Shown here piece by piece: positions 9,077 to 18,054 of a stretch of DNA of 64,000 nucleotides (within the stretch, counting starts at the first letter, position 1; each line of letters begins with the position of its first letter). The notes under the pieces were generated by a model. It was not told where the DNA came from, ran no database searches, and worked only from the letters and a program-made list of their open reading frames with translations. Where the stretch lies: the NCBI RefSeq assembly GCF_000406925.1, contig NZ_KE136347.1, positions 961,166 through 1,025,165 of the forward strand, given 5' to 3'. The translations under genes and the position numbers were made by a program. This stretch comes from Enterococcus columbae DSM 7374 = ATCC 51263 (GTDB lineage: Bacteria; Bacillota; Bacilli; Lactobacillales; Enterococcaceae).

Positions 9077-11347
9077 ATGAAAAAAATCGTCCGACTGTAT
9101 TTTTATTTAATTGCGTTTGTCCTTTTTCTTACAGTCGGTTCAAATGTTTATGCAGAGGTCTCTAATCAGACAGTACCAAGTGATACTGCCCTATTACCTA
9201 AAACAAGTATTAATTTTGACAAGATAGGTAATTTCAAGCCAAATGATGAGTTTGGGGTGCCTACGCTATTTAAGCAATATCTGTTTGTTATGGGACATGG
9301 TGCAGGTGATCCTGGCGCTAGAGGGAATGGAACGAATGAAGCAAGCTTTACCCGCAATGAATTGCTACCGTTACTGCAAAAATATGCTAGTCAATTACAG
9401 TATAGTAAGATCAACTTCTATGATCCTAGTCATGATATGTACCAAGATAGCTGTGACGAATTAGGTGCTTATACTATTCCTAATTATGAATCAGTCACTG
9501 AATTCCATTTAGATGCTTCAACTAATACTAATGCAAGTGGTGGTCATGTAATTGTCCATCCAACCCAGGTAACCAATGCAAATAAAACCATTGCCCAAAT
9601 TGTCAATAAATATGTTGGGTTAAATCCTAGTTATGCTGGAAATTATGGTTTGAGCTTGCGTAGCGATTTACTCAATCTAAATGTTTTAAATCATCGTGGG
9701 ATTGCCTATCGTTTAGTGGAACTTGGTTTTATTACCAATACACTAGATGTAACCCACTTACGTCAAAACCTAGATTTTGTTGCTAGGGATATGGTGGAAC
9801 GAATTACCGGTGAGCGAATTACACCAGATGTACAAGTAAGTAGTATTGATTATTTTGCTGCCATGGACGATCAAATGAAAATTAAAGGTTGGTTTGAAAG
9901 CTCTCAAGCAACTACTACAGGTTATCCTTATCTTTATGCTTTAGATGCAAATGAACATGAGCTTGCTCGTTTCCCACTAACTCTAACGCATCGTGCGGAT
10001 GTGGCTAGTGCTTATCCAAATATTGCCAATGCTGGGAATAGTGGTTTTGAGCTAACGACCAATCTACCTAACAGTCTGCGTGGAAAGATGGTTTACTTTA
10101 AAGCAGGGAAAGCAGCTAGTGCAAATGGAGATAATCTACTCTACCAAGTTCACTTCACTAAAGGCTATCAAATTGATGGTAATGTACGTACCGGCAATAT
10201 TGACAGTTTTAAAAATCAACGGAATGATGTCCAAGTAAGTGGTTGGTTCTTTGATTCAACCCTAAGTAAGCAAGGTCTTCCTTATCTTTCAGTCTTTGAT
10301 GAAAATAATCAAGAAGTCACACGGATGCCACTAGCTTTACTTCCACGTGCTGATGTAGGAATAGCTTATCGTTCTTGGTCAACAAGCTTACTATCTGGAT
10401 TTAATACTAGTTTTAAACTCGCAGATTCGTTACGTGGGAAAAAGGTCCGGTTAGTCGCGCGTAATTTAGCACAAGCAAATAGCCAAACGGCAATCTTTGA
10501 TGTTGCCTTTAATCAATGGTATACCATTCAATCAATTATCGACAGTGCTTCACTTGATCGCTTTGAGCTAAATGGTGAACAATTAACCGTTAATGGTTGG
10601 CAATTTTATGAAAAAGCCCCAAGTACAAGTTATCGTTGGTTAATCCTTAGCGATGTACAAAGTGGTAAGGAATTACGGAGAATCAATTACCAAGCAACCG
10701 GTCGACAAGATGTAGCAGCTAACTTAGGGAATGATGCTTGGTACTCAGGCTTTAACCAAACAGTTCCAGTAACTGATGAACTACGTGGTCATAGTATAAA
10801 AGTGACTGCAATGTTAACCAGTGATGCACAAGGTAGTCAAATTCTTTCACAGAAGAGCTTTAATCAAACTGTATCGGTACCAGCATTGGAACCTACTGAG
10901 CCTGTAACACCAGTACAACCAGCTGAACCAAATGTTGCTAGCCAATCCTTATATCGAGTCTATAATCCAAATTCTGCCGAGCATTTATATACTGCCAAAC
11001 AAGATGAAGCGAAAAAACTAATCAGTTTAGGTTGGAAGGATGAAAAAATCGCTTGGTACATTCCTTCAGTTGGTAATCCAGTCTATCGCTTATATAATCC
11101 TAATTCTGGCGAGCACTTCTATACCTTACAATTAGCTGAATACGAAGCTGTCGCTAAATCAGGTTGGAAAAAAGAAGGCATTGCCTTTTACTCTGATGCC
11201 AACCAATCTACACCAATTTATCGTGTCTTTAATCCAAATGCGAAGGGCGCTGGCTCCCACCATTATACCCCTAGCGCAAGTGAACGCGATCAATTGATTC
11301 AATTAGGTTGGAAAGATGAGAAAATCGCCTTTTATGGTGCAAAATAA
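9077..11347 (+). CDS. Secreted N-acetylmuramoyl-L-alanine amidase with GW/RxDV modules and DUF5648 repeats
   Basis: A signal peptide (1-26) precedes an Amidase_3-type zinc amidase domain (about 65-245). It shows GHGAGDPGARG (His74), Glu88 in GTNEA, EFHLDAS (His144) and the catalytic VELGFITN (Glu215). This family hydrolyses the MurNAc-L-Ala bond of peptidoglycan. Three ~120-residue beta-rich modules follow (about 250-610), each with a pattern like GWFxD...P.L.V......RxDV......GF. After a Pro/Glu linker come three DUF5648 repeats (about 630-756), as in the neighbouring surface proteins. AGGGGGA precedes the ATG by eight bases. Likely a wall-remodelling hydrolase held at the surface by its C-terminal repeats. 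Confidence 0.9.
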   Translation: MKKIVRLYFYLIAFVLFLTVGSNVYAEVSNQTVPSDTALLPKTSINFDKIGNFKPNDEFGVPTLFKQYLFVMGHGAGDPGARGNGTNEASFTRNELLPLLQKYASQLQYSKINFYDPSHDMYQDSCDELGAYTIPNYESVTEFHLDASTNTNASGGHVIVHPTQVTNANKTIAQIVNKYVGLNPSYAGNYGLSLRSDLLNLNVLNHRGIAYRLVELGFITNTLDVTHLRQNLDFVARDMVERITGERITPDVQVSSIDYFAAMDDQMKIKGWFESSQATTTGYPYLYALDANEHELARFPLTLTHRADVASAYPNIANAGNSGFELTTNLPNSLRGKMVYFKAGKAASANGDNLLYQVHFTKGYQIDGNVRTGNIDSFKNQRNDVQVSGWFFDSTLSKQGLPYLSVFDENNQEVTRMPLALLPRADVGIAYRSWSTSLLSGFNTSFKLADSLRGKKVRLVARNLAQANSQTAIFDVAFNQWYTIQSIIDSASLDRFELNGEQLTVNGWQFYEKAPSTSYRWLILSDVQSGKELRRINYQATGRQDVAANLGNDAWYSGFNQTVPVTDELRGHSIKVTAMLTSDAQGSQILSQKSFNQTVSVPALEPTEPVTPVQPAEPNVASQSLYRVYNPNSAEHLYTAKQDEAKKLISLGWKDEKIAWYIPSVGNPVYRLYNPNSGEHFYTLQLAEYEAVAKSGWKKEGIAFYSDANQSTPIYRVFNPNAKGAGSHHYTPSASERDQLIQLGWKDEKIAFYGAK

Positions 11348-11355
11348 TCATTAAA

Positions 11356-11414
11356 AAAATAGACGTTTCACCTCTTAAAGAAACTTTCTTTAAGATTGAA
11401 ACGTCTATTTTATG
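11356..11414. terminator. Bidirectional terminator between amidase gene and gtr pair
   Basis: Outer stem AATAGACGTTTCA/TGAAACGTCTATT flanked by A and T runs, with an inner hairpin CTTAAAGAAA/TTTCTTTAAG. It can end the + amidase transcript; for the - strand unit it lies about 65 bases past the stop. Confidence 0.85.
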
Positions 11415-11478
11415 TTTGAAGTAGCCAAGAGGATAAATAAGCTACCTATTCTCCACTGTTTTTTTCTTCTTTATACTT

Positions 11479-13014
11479 TTATTTCTTCATGCGAACATAG
11501 ATTTCCTTGTTTAGTAAGTACATATCATAATAATGATTTTGGGCAACCAATTGGGCGGTTGGATTTTGTTGAACAAAAGTATTGAAATCTACTGGCTTAG
11601 TGTCTAAATACACGTCAATTTGGGTATAGTGGTTGAACCAAAATTGGTTTGGCCAATACATACTAGAAATGCTTGGTACAATTTTATCTAGAATCGGATA
11701 ATTACGTTTCGCATTTTCCAAAATAGTTGGTGATGCGAATAAATGATCTACATGCAAGACATTTTGCTCAGGTGTAACTACATTTTTCAAATCAGCTACT
11801 AAATTTTGACTTTGGAATTCAAAGGCTGATTTTTGTGCTGAGAGCATGCTTGCATAGCCAAATCCAAAGGCTAGTTGGTAATACATGAAAACTACCAAGA
11901 AGCTTTGAATGACGTATCGACTAATCTTTTTATCAGTAAGTTGTTGTGCAGATAATATCCCGACTAAAGCCGCGAATACCCATACGCCAAAACCACCGTA
12001 ACGACCAACTGTTTTAACTAATGGATGAGCAAAAACTAATAGTACACCGTAACTTAAGATAGCGCCAACCACCAGATAGCTCGTAGCAAAAGCTAAGGTG
12101 AATAAATAGTTCAATTTCGTATTTATCAGGCTATACCAGGCAAAAACAACAATCAATATTCCCAACATTAAAAGCCAAATTTTAGCAGAATCCGTCGTAA
12201 TCGTCTCATAATAAGCTTGAATATTTTGTATGATTGTTTGTGGCATTTTACCTATCGAGGCAATTTGTACCGTCTCACCTCGATTACTTAGATTTGGATT
12301 AAATTTGGTTTCTATTAGGTATATCCCCATACCTAGGATAAAACCTAGCGCACTAATAAGCAACTTATGCATAACCTTAACTAGCTTACGCCCATCAAGA
12401 ATTTCTTTATAAGCAAGGGTTAGCGCAACAATGATGAATACCCCTGAGGAAGATTGATACGTATTGCATAGCATAAATACTGAAAGAATTGACGCTATGA
12501 ATAGTTGCCATTTAGGTTTATTCCACCAATAAAAAGCCGTAAAGCCAAATAAGATACTTAATGCCATAAATGGACCATCAAAGCGAAAACTCAAACATTC
12601 TAAAAACCAAGGATTAATCCCGATCAATACAGAAATAATCGCTGCTCCCCAAGGAATTTTTTCTTTATAAACATAAGATAAAGCAAGACTACTAGTCAAA
12701 GTTAAGATTAAACTAGATAAAATAAACAAAGTAATGCCTTGATCAGTTAAATGTCGACTACCTTGGAAGATCCATGAAAAAATTTCACTGCCCCACCTTG
12801 AATAATGTGCGCCAAAATTAGGTACGCCAGACATTTGACGCGTAATATCATCAATATATGGAAAGTTTACTAAACCAATATTCACTAAAACCGCTAAGTA
12901 TAAAATTAAAATTGTCATTATTTGAGGACTATTTAAAACTATCCATTCTTTCATTGAATAGACTGGTTGTTGCTCAATTTCATTGACTTTATGATGTTGT
13001 CTTTGTAAATTCAT
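11479..13014 (-). CDS. Polytopic membrane glucosyltransferase-like protein (GtrII family)
   Basis: 511 residues with about ten hydrophobic segments. The early loop has YIDDITRQMSG, the acidic YxDD motif typical of GtrII-type and related GT-C enzymes that take a sugar from undecaprenyl-phosphate at the outer membrane face. The upstream gene is a GtrB-type enzyme two bases away, so the two form an operon that probably decorates the wall polysaccharide with glucosyl side groups. No GtrA-type small flippase is next to them. Acceptor and sugar are inferred from family only. Confidence 0.75.
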   Translation of the reverse strand: MNLQRQHHKVNEIEQQPVYSMKEWIVLNSPQIMTILILYLAVLVNIGLVNFPYIDDITRQMSGVPNFGAHYSRWGSEIFSWIFQGSRHLTDQGITLFILSSLILTLTSSLALSYVYKEKIPWGAAIISVLIGINPWFLECLSFRFDGPFMALSILFGFTAFYWWNKPKWQLFIASILSVFMLCNTYQSSSGVFIIVALTLAYKEILDGRKLVKVMHKLLISALGFILGMGIYLIETKFNPNLSNRGETVQIASIGKMPQTIIQNIQAYYETITTDSAKIWLLMLGILIVVFAWYSLINTKLNYLFTLAFATSYLVVGAILSYGVLLVFAHPLVKTVGRYGGFGVWVFAALVGILSAQQLTDKKISRYVIQSFLVVFMYYQLAFGFGYASMLSAQKSAFEFQSQNLVADLKNVVTPEQNVLHVDHLFASPTILENAKRNYPILDKIVPSISSMYWPNQFWFNHYTQIDVYLDTKPVDFNTFVQQNPTAQLVAQNHYYDMYLLNKEIYVRMKK

Positions 13015-13016
13015 TA

Positions 13017-13961
13017 TTAATCCCTTCTAGTTTTTTCTGTTTCTTGAACAATATATATCGGCCTCTTTTTCGTCTCTAAGAAGATTTTACCGATATACTT
13101 ACCAATAATTCCAATACATAATAGCTGCAAGCCACCCATAAATAAAATAATCGTAACCAATGATGGCCAGCCACTTGTTGGATCTTTAAAAATTAAGGTT
13201 TTAATAATGATAAAAATCATGGCTAATCCTGCACCAATGCAAGAAAAAGCGCCAATAAATGAAGCAATATTGAGTGGTGTTTCTGAAAAATTAATGATTC
13301 CATCAATTGAATATTTAAATAGCTTCCAAAATGACCATGATGTTTCCCCTGCAACGCGTTCACGATTTTCAAAACTGATATACTTCGTTTTATAACCTAC
13401 CCAACTAAATAGGCCTTTTGAAAAGCGATTATATTCACTTAATTCAAGTATTGCATCAACCATTTGTCTAGTCATTAAACGGTAATCTCTAGCACCATCA
13501 ACCATTTCAACTTCACCGATTCGATTGACAATGCGATAAAACATTTTCGCAAAAAAGCTACGAATAGGTGGTTCACCCTCACGAGTCGTTCGTCTAGTCC
13601 CTACACAATCGTAACCTTCTAGTTCAATTGCCTGAATCATTTCTGGTAATAATTCTGGTGGGTCCTGCAAATCAGCATCCATTACCGTAATTAAATCACC
13701 TTGAGCTGCTTTTAAACCTGCATATAAAGCGGCCTCTTTACCAAAATTTCTTGAAAAGGAAAGATAGCGGACATTAGAATGTTTTTTCGCTAAATTTCGT
13801 AATTGGATTAAAGTTTTATCCTTTGATCCATCATTTACAAAAATGTATTCAAAATCCATGGCTAATTGTTGATGAACCTTTTCTGCTGCATTATAAAAAA
13901 GTTCAACCGTTTCTTCTTCATTGTAACAAGGTACAATAATCGATAAAAGTGACATTTTCAT
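13017..13961 (-). CDS. GtrB-like bactoprenol glycosyltransferase (GT2, DPM-like)
   Basis: 314 residues. The GT2 domain (1-225) starts IIVPCYNEEE, with DADLQDPPE as the DxD region and the QxxRW-like region replaced by the DPM-type layout. Two C-terminal transmembrane helices (about 230-300) follow. Such enzymes load a sugar, usually glucose, onto undecaprenyl phosphate on the cytoplasmic side. AAAGGA precedes the ATG. Two bases separate it from the downstream GtrII-like gene, so they work as a pair. Confidence 0.9.
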   Translation of the reverse strand: MKMSLLSIIVPCYNEEETVELFYNAAEKVHQQLAMDFEYIFVNDGSKDKTLIQLRNLAKKHSNVRYLSFSRNFGKEAALYAGLKAAQGDLITVMDADLQDPPELLPEMIQAIELEGYDCVGTRRTTREGEPPIRSFFAKMFYRIVNRIGEVEMVDGARDYRLMTRQMVDAILELSEYNRFSKGLFSWVGYKTKYISFENRERVAGETSWSFWKLFKYSIDGIINFSETPLNIASFIGAFSCIGAGLAMIFIIIKTLIFKDPTSGWPSLVTIILFMGGLQLLCIGIIGKYIGKIFLETKKRPIYIVQETEKTRRD

Positions 13962-14000
13962 TTTTTCCTTTCAATCAATAACTTTAGACTTAGTTATATT

Positions 14001-14052
14001 TGTATCAACATATGTATCAATGGTTGGTACATATATATTGTACATTTGTACA
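14001..14052 (-). promoter_or_regulatory. Repeat-rich region upstream of the gtrB-like gene
   Basis: The direct repeat TGTATCAA occurs at 14001-14008 and 14013-14020 (12-base period), and two TGTACA palindromes lie at 14039-14044 and 14047-14052. The spacing on one helix face suggests a regulator site. No matching regulator gene lies nearby. Function is inference. Confidence 0.35.
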
Positions 14053-14242
14053 TACACACAGTCTTAACTGTAACGGAACTTCATTCATTCGTCAAGGCAA
14101 CTTTACTTTAATGGTTCTATGATATTTAGTGTTGTTACTCAAATTGAGGATAACGCTGAATATCTTTTTTTGTTTGAAACAATAGAAAAAGACATCTGTT
14201 TCCTCTATAATTAAGTCGACCAAAACCATTAAGGAGTGAAAC

Positions 14243-15604
14243 ATGATGTCTTTCTTACATAATATCAAAAAAACTTGTGCAAGTACAACGAATCTTATCA
14301 AAAATATCCTAAATATTAAGGATAAACATATTACTTTTCCTGCTTATGCTTACGCATTTTCTGACGAGAAGGTCCATGGCGTGTTTTCTAAAGTCTTTTC
14401 TGGTTTGCTTTCCTACCCTGAAAATCCCCATTGTTGTTCTTCTTGTGGAAAGTCAGGTACGGTTATTAAGCATACGCCTAAAGCTAGTTTGATTCAAATG
14501 ATTCCTTATCAAAATGTGCCGACCTACCTGCGTTTATACAAGCAACGTTATCGTTGTAAAGCGTGCGGACAAACGTTTTCCGCTACGACAAACATCGTTG
14601 ATGAACGTTGCTATCTTTCAAATGCATTGAAATTCGCTATCCTACATGATTTGAAGCAAAAATGTGCAATGACGGATATCGCCAAGCGCTATTTTGTCTC
14701 GCCTAAATCAGTTGAACGAATCTTAAAGTCTTACTCTTATGAGCTAAATCCTTACCATATGCAACTACCAGAATGCCTGCTCATTGATGAATTCAAAGGA
14801 ACGAGCGATTGTAACGGGAAAATGTGCTTTATTTTAAGTGATGGACAATCCGGGAAAATCATTGATATTTTAGACGATCGCAGAAATTTCGTAATTAAAG
14901 ACTTTTTTCTACGTTTTAGTTTGGAAAGTCGAAATCGTGTCAAATATGTGGTCATGGATATGAATGCCGCTTATCCTTATGTCATTAAAGAAGTATTGCC
15001 CAATGCATCAATTGTCATTGATCGTTTCCATATTATCCAACAACTCACTCGAGCGTTGAATAAAAAAAGAATTCAAGTGATGAAAGCATTGCGCTATAAA
15101 AATCAACGTGCTTACAATAAATTCAAACGCTATTGGAAGTTGCTTTTAATGCCTGAAGATCACTTAAACTTTGAGAAATATGTACAATATCCCTTATTCG
15201 ATCGAAGATATGTGACACAGACTGAGGTGGTGGATACGTTACTTAGTTTTGATGATGCATTCAGACAGTGTTACCAGATTTATCAAGAGCTACTTGCTTG
15301 TTTTCATCAAAAGCAGCTAGACGAATTCTTCCATATTCTTCACACGCTACCTGAAGACTTAGATATAGCCTTTAAAAAATCGCTGAAATATTTAATCAAA
15401 CATACACACGCTATAAAAAATGCGATACAATCCCCTTACTCCAACGGAAAATTAGAAGGGAAAAACAATTTAATCAAGGTCTTTCAGCGAGTGGCTTTTG
15501 GATTTAGAAACTTTAGTAATATGCGAAGAAGAATCTTTTTATACGAAGAAAATTGGCATACAAAACAACCAACTAAAAGAAATTGTGGGGAGAAATCCGC
15601 CTAA
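14243..15604 (+). CDS. ISL3-family transposase
   Basis: 453 residues. The N-terminal zinc-finger region has CCSSCGKSG and RYRCKACGQTF (CxxC pairs), followed by a helix-turn-helix and the DDE_Tnp_ISL3 domain. Candidate acidic residues are in LLIDEFKG, YVVMDMNAAY and the late KLEGKNNLIK motif, which contains the conserved Glu. Length is normal for the family (about 430-450) and the frame is intact, so the element may be active. AAGGAG lies eight bases before the ATG. Confidence 0.95.
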   Translation: MMSFLHNIKKTCASTTNLIKNILNIKDKHITFPAYAYAFSDEKVHGVFSKVFSGLLSYPENPHCCSSCGKSGTVIKHTPKASLIQMIPYQNVPTYLRLYKQRYRCKACGQTFSATTNIVDERCYLSNALKFAILHDLKQKCAMTDIAKRYFVSPKSVERILKSYSYELNPYHMQLPECLLIDEFKGTSDCNGKMCFILSDGQSGKIIDILDDRRNFVIKDFFLRFSLESRNRVKYVVMDMNAAYPYVIKEVLPNASIVIDRFHIIQQLTRALNKKRIQVMKALRYKNQRAYNKFKRYWKLLLMPEDHLNFEKYVQYPLFDRRYVTQTEVVDTLLSFDDAFRQCYQIYQELLACFHQKQLDEFFHILHTLPEDLDIAFKKSLKYLIKHTHAIKNAIQSPYSNGKLEGKNNLIKVFQRVAFGFRNFSNMRRRIFLYEENWHTKQPTKRNCGEKSA

Positions 15605-15633
15605 ATCTCTTTCTCAATCAGACTGCTATTGTA

Positions 15634-15718
15634 ACAGGCGAGCTTTCGCTTGTGCAAGGGCTTTGCAAGTGACCGATCTTCGTCTCGGTCACCCTTGCAC
15701 GCTTAGCTGCCTGTTTGA
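15634..15718 (+). other. Strong multi-stem structure in the ISL3 3' non-coding region
   Basis: Between the transposase stop and the right end lies a nested structure: outer ACAGGC/GCCTGT, then GTGCAAGGG/CCCTTGCAC (9 bp perfect), then GTGACCGA/TCGGTCAC (8 bp perfect), with a small GCGA/TCGC side hairpin. No long T-run follows it, so a simple terminator is a poor explanation. Confidence 0.7.
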
Positions 15719-15837
15719 CAAAAAGCATCGATTGAAAAAGAAAATAAAAACAGGAGAGAAAGTCATCGAAAAAATAACTTCCTCTCCCATCGACTTAATT
15801 GCCAACAACACTAGTTGACAAAGAACCACTTTAATTC

Positions 15838-15890
15838 AAAAAAGAAAAAGCTTATTCTAAATAACAGTAACGAAATTTAGAATAAGCTTG
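15838..15890 (-). terminator. Terminator of the polysaccharide operon
   Basis: The perfect 15-bp stem AAGCTTATTCTAAAT/ATTTAGAATAAGCTT (15848-15862 with 15875-15889) is followed on the - strand by a T-rich run. It lies just past the stop of the double glycosyltransferase gene at 15898. Confidence 0.88.
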
Positions 15891-15897
15891 AACTATT

Positions 15898-18045
15898 TTA
15901 TTTTTCATCAGCTAGTCGAATGCCAAAATGTCCACCCACACGTGAAAGATTTGGATTATAGTAAGGATCGTTTTCGATATATTTACCCCAACGCGCTTCC
16001 ATAAACTGTGTTTCTTCATCAAAACGTTTCTTCTTTTCAGGGGTATTTTCATATCCTCTGGTTTGTGATTCGTAATGATATAATTCTACTCCATGTAACC
16101 AGACATTATCATGGCCAGCCGTGTATTCACGCAGACACAAATCAACGTCATTAAAGGCAACGGTTAATTCTTCTTCAAATCCACCTAATTGATCAAAGTC
16201 AGCTTTTCTAATCATACAGCAAGCTGCCGTTACTGCTAAGTAATTGACATTAATTTCCAATTTACCAAAATAACCAAAATCACCTTTTGGATAGGTATGG
16301 TGACAATGCCCGGCTGCTCCACCCAGACCGACTACCACGCCAGCATGCTGAATGGTTTGGTTAGGATAATAAAGCTTGGCTCCCACCACACCAATACGTT
16401 CAAACTGCGCAAAGGAAACCATCTTGGTAATCCAACCTTCAGTAATCACTTCTGTATCATTGTTTAGGAATAATAGATATTTTCCTTTCGCCTTTTTAGC
16501 AGCTAAATTATTGATTCGTGAATAGTTAAAAGGAATATCAATGACTTCGACTACAAAACGTTCACCAAGTTGTTCCTTGAATTTTTGATAAAGCTTAGGC
16601 ATGCGTTCATCAGTACTGCCGTTATCAGCGACAATAATTTCGTAATTACGATAAGTTGTTTTAGCCACAATTGAGTTTAAACAGCGCAACATATCATCAT
16701 AGCCATCACGAGTTGGAATAATGATACTCACCAAGTCTTCGCTCAATACCTCATATTCCACATCATATAAGCCATTACCAGCCGCATGACGGGCAGTACC
16801 CTTAATATTACGACGAACTAAAGCCTCTTGGACTGCTTTTAAACCAGCTTCAAAGGCATAACCCTTCGTTGATTGGTCTGCAGCCGTAGAGGTTGGCAAA
16901 ATTCGCCAGTAATATAAAATCTTAGGGATATGATGGATACGATTGGCGGTCGTTTTTTCTGTAAAGCGTAAAACTAAATCATAATCTTGCGAGCCTTCAA
17001 AGCCAGCTCGAAAACCGCCAATTTCATTCATAATGGAACGACGATAAACGCCTAAGTGCGAAATATAATTGGTACCTAGCAATAAATCATATGACCAATC
17101 TGGTTTAAACGCTGGATCAAAACGATTGCCCTGCATATCAATTTTATCTTCATCACTATAAATCAAATCTAATTCAGGATTTTCATTTAGTGCCTTCACC
17201 ACTTCGTAAAAAGCAATCGGCGCTAATTCATCATCATTATCTAATAAGGCAACAAATTCACCAGTAGCAATTTCTAAGGCTGAATTCGTTGCTTTAGAAA
17301 TATGACCATTTTCTTTACGAAACACTACCTTAATGCGTTCATCGCTTTGTGCATATTTTTCTAAAATTGGGCGTACATTTGGATCAGTTGAGCAGTCATC
17401 TGCCATACACAACTCCCAATTTGGATAATACTGATTTTTGACAGAATCGATACATTTTTCAAGCCACACCCGATCGACATTATAAACAGGCATCAAAATA
17501 GAAATTTTTGGTTGATAGTTAAACTGGCTAATTTCAGCTTTAATCGCCTCAATATCCCAATTTTCATTTTGTTGAATCCATAGTTGATAGTCCTGAACAC
17601 TCTTACCGGGTGCTTGATCCATTTTGACACGACGTAGCGTACTCATCAAACCATTACGACGCAAATAGCCTAAACCACGCTTAAAGCGATTTAGCTTTTG
17701 CACCCAAGCACTCTCGGTTCCCGGTACTAATGGTAGCTTCCCATCAATGACTACTTCTTTTTTACAAACGCAATTTTGCCCCTCAAATACTAATTGAATT
17801 GGACCAGTTGCTTTTCCGTATAAATCAATTTGAAAGCCTGCAGAGACATTAGAGGCTAGCTTGTGTAAAGCATTCACATCACCACGGTAAACATAAGAGA
17901 TTTGGACATTACCAGGAAAACCTTCAACATGAATAGAGGGAACAGTTTTACTTTCTTCATCTAATGCCCAACCATTAATCACAATGCTACCATTGGAACC
18001 ATTTCGCAAGATATTATCAATATAAACGGTATATTTATCAGCCAT
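15898..18045 (-). CDS. Double GT2 glycosyltransferase with N-terminal GW/RxDV module
   Basis: 715 residues. An N-terminal beta-rich module (about 1-80: INGWALDEE, YRGDVN, AGFQI) resembles those of the amidase at 9077. Two GT2 domains follow: about 165-400 (ISILMPVYNV, LLDNDDEL as DxD, SQDYDLVLR) and about 425-690 (SIIIPTRDG, FLNNDTEV, FNDVDLCLR). Both look catalytically complete, so the protein may add two residues or alternate linkages in wall rhamnan-type polymer synthesis, as in RgpF/COG1216-like enzymes. It follows the methyltransferase-GT fusion gene by nine bases and is the last gene of the long operon. Confidence 0.88.
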   Translation of the reverse strand: MADKYTVYIDNILRNGSNGSIVINGWALDEESKTVPSIHVEGFPGNVQISYVYRGDVNALHKLASNVSAGFQIDLYGKATGPIQLVFEGQNCVCKKEVVIDGKLPLVPGTESAWVQKLNRFKRGLGYLRRNGLMSTLRRVKMDQAPGKSVQDYQLWIQQNENWDIEAIKAEISQFNYQPKISILMPVYNVDRVWLEKCIDSVKNQYYPNWELCMADDCSTDPNVRPILEKYAQSDERIKVVFRKENGHISKATNSALEIATGEFVALLDNDDELAPIAFYEVVKALNENPELDLIYSDEDKIDMQGNRFDPAFKPDWSYDLLLGTNYISHLGVYRRSIMNEIGGFRAGFEGSQDYDLVLRFTEKTTANRIHHIPKILYYWRILPTSTAADQSTKGYAFEAGLKAVQEALVRRNIKGTARHAAGNGLYDVEYEVLSEDLVSIIIPTRDGYDDMLRCLNSIVAKTTYRNYEIIVADNGSTDERMPKLYQKFKEQLGERFVVEVIDIPFNYSRINNLAAKKAKGKYLLFLNNDTEVITEGWITKMVSFAQFERIGVVGAKLYYPNQTIQHAGVVVGLGGAAGHCHHTYPKGDFGYFGKLEINVNYLAVTAACCMIRKADFDQLGGFEEELTVAFNDVDLCLREYTAGHDNVWLHGVELYHYESQTRGYENTPEKKKRFDEETQFMEARWGKYIENDPYYNPNLSRVGGHFGIRLADEK

Positions 18046-18054
18046 AATCTTCTC

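Larger units (their letters stand above)
14105..15835 (+). mobile_element. Intact ISL3-family insertion sequence with 8-bp target duplication
   Basis: The element spans 14113-15827 (1715 bp). Left end is GGTTCTATGATATTTAGTG; right end read inward is GGTTCTTTGTCAACTAGTG, giving imperfect ~24-bp terminal inverted repeats with GGTTCT tips. ACTTTAAT directly flanks both sides (14105-14112 and 15828-15835), the 8-bp duplication expected of ISL3. It carries one transposase and a structured 200-base 3' non-coding part. It lies between the glycosyltransferase operon and the gtr pair and breaks no recognisable gene. Confidence 0.95.

Noticed and set aside
14092-14301. - strand 69-residue frame over the left end of the ISL3
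   Set aside because: It crosses the target duplication and the terminal inverted repeat, so it cannot be an older gene, and it has no ribosome site.
15498-15818. 106-residue + strand frame overlapping the end of the ISL3 transposase
   Set aside because: It overlaps the transposase C-terminus in another frame, runs through the stem-loop region, and has Cys/Arg-rich content typical of a chance frame.
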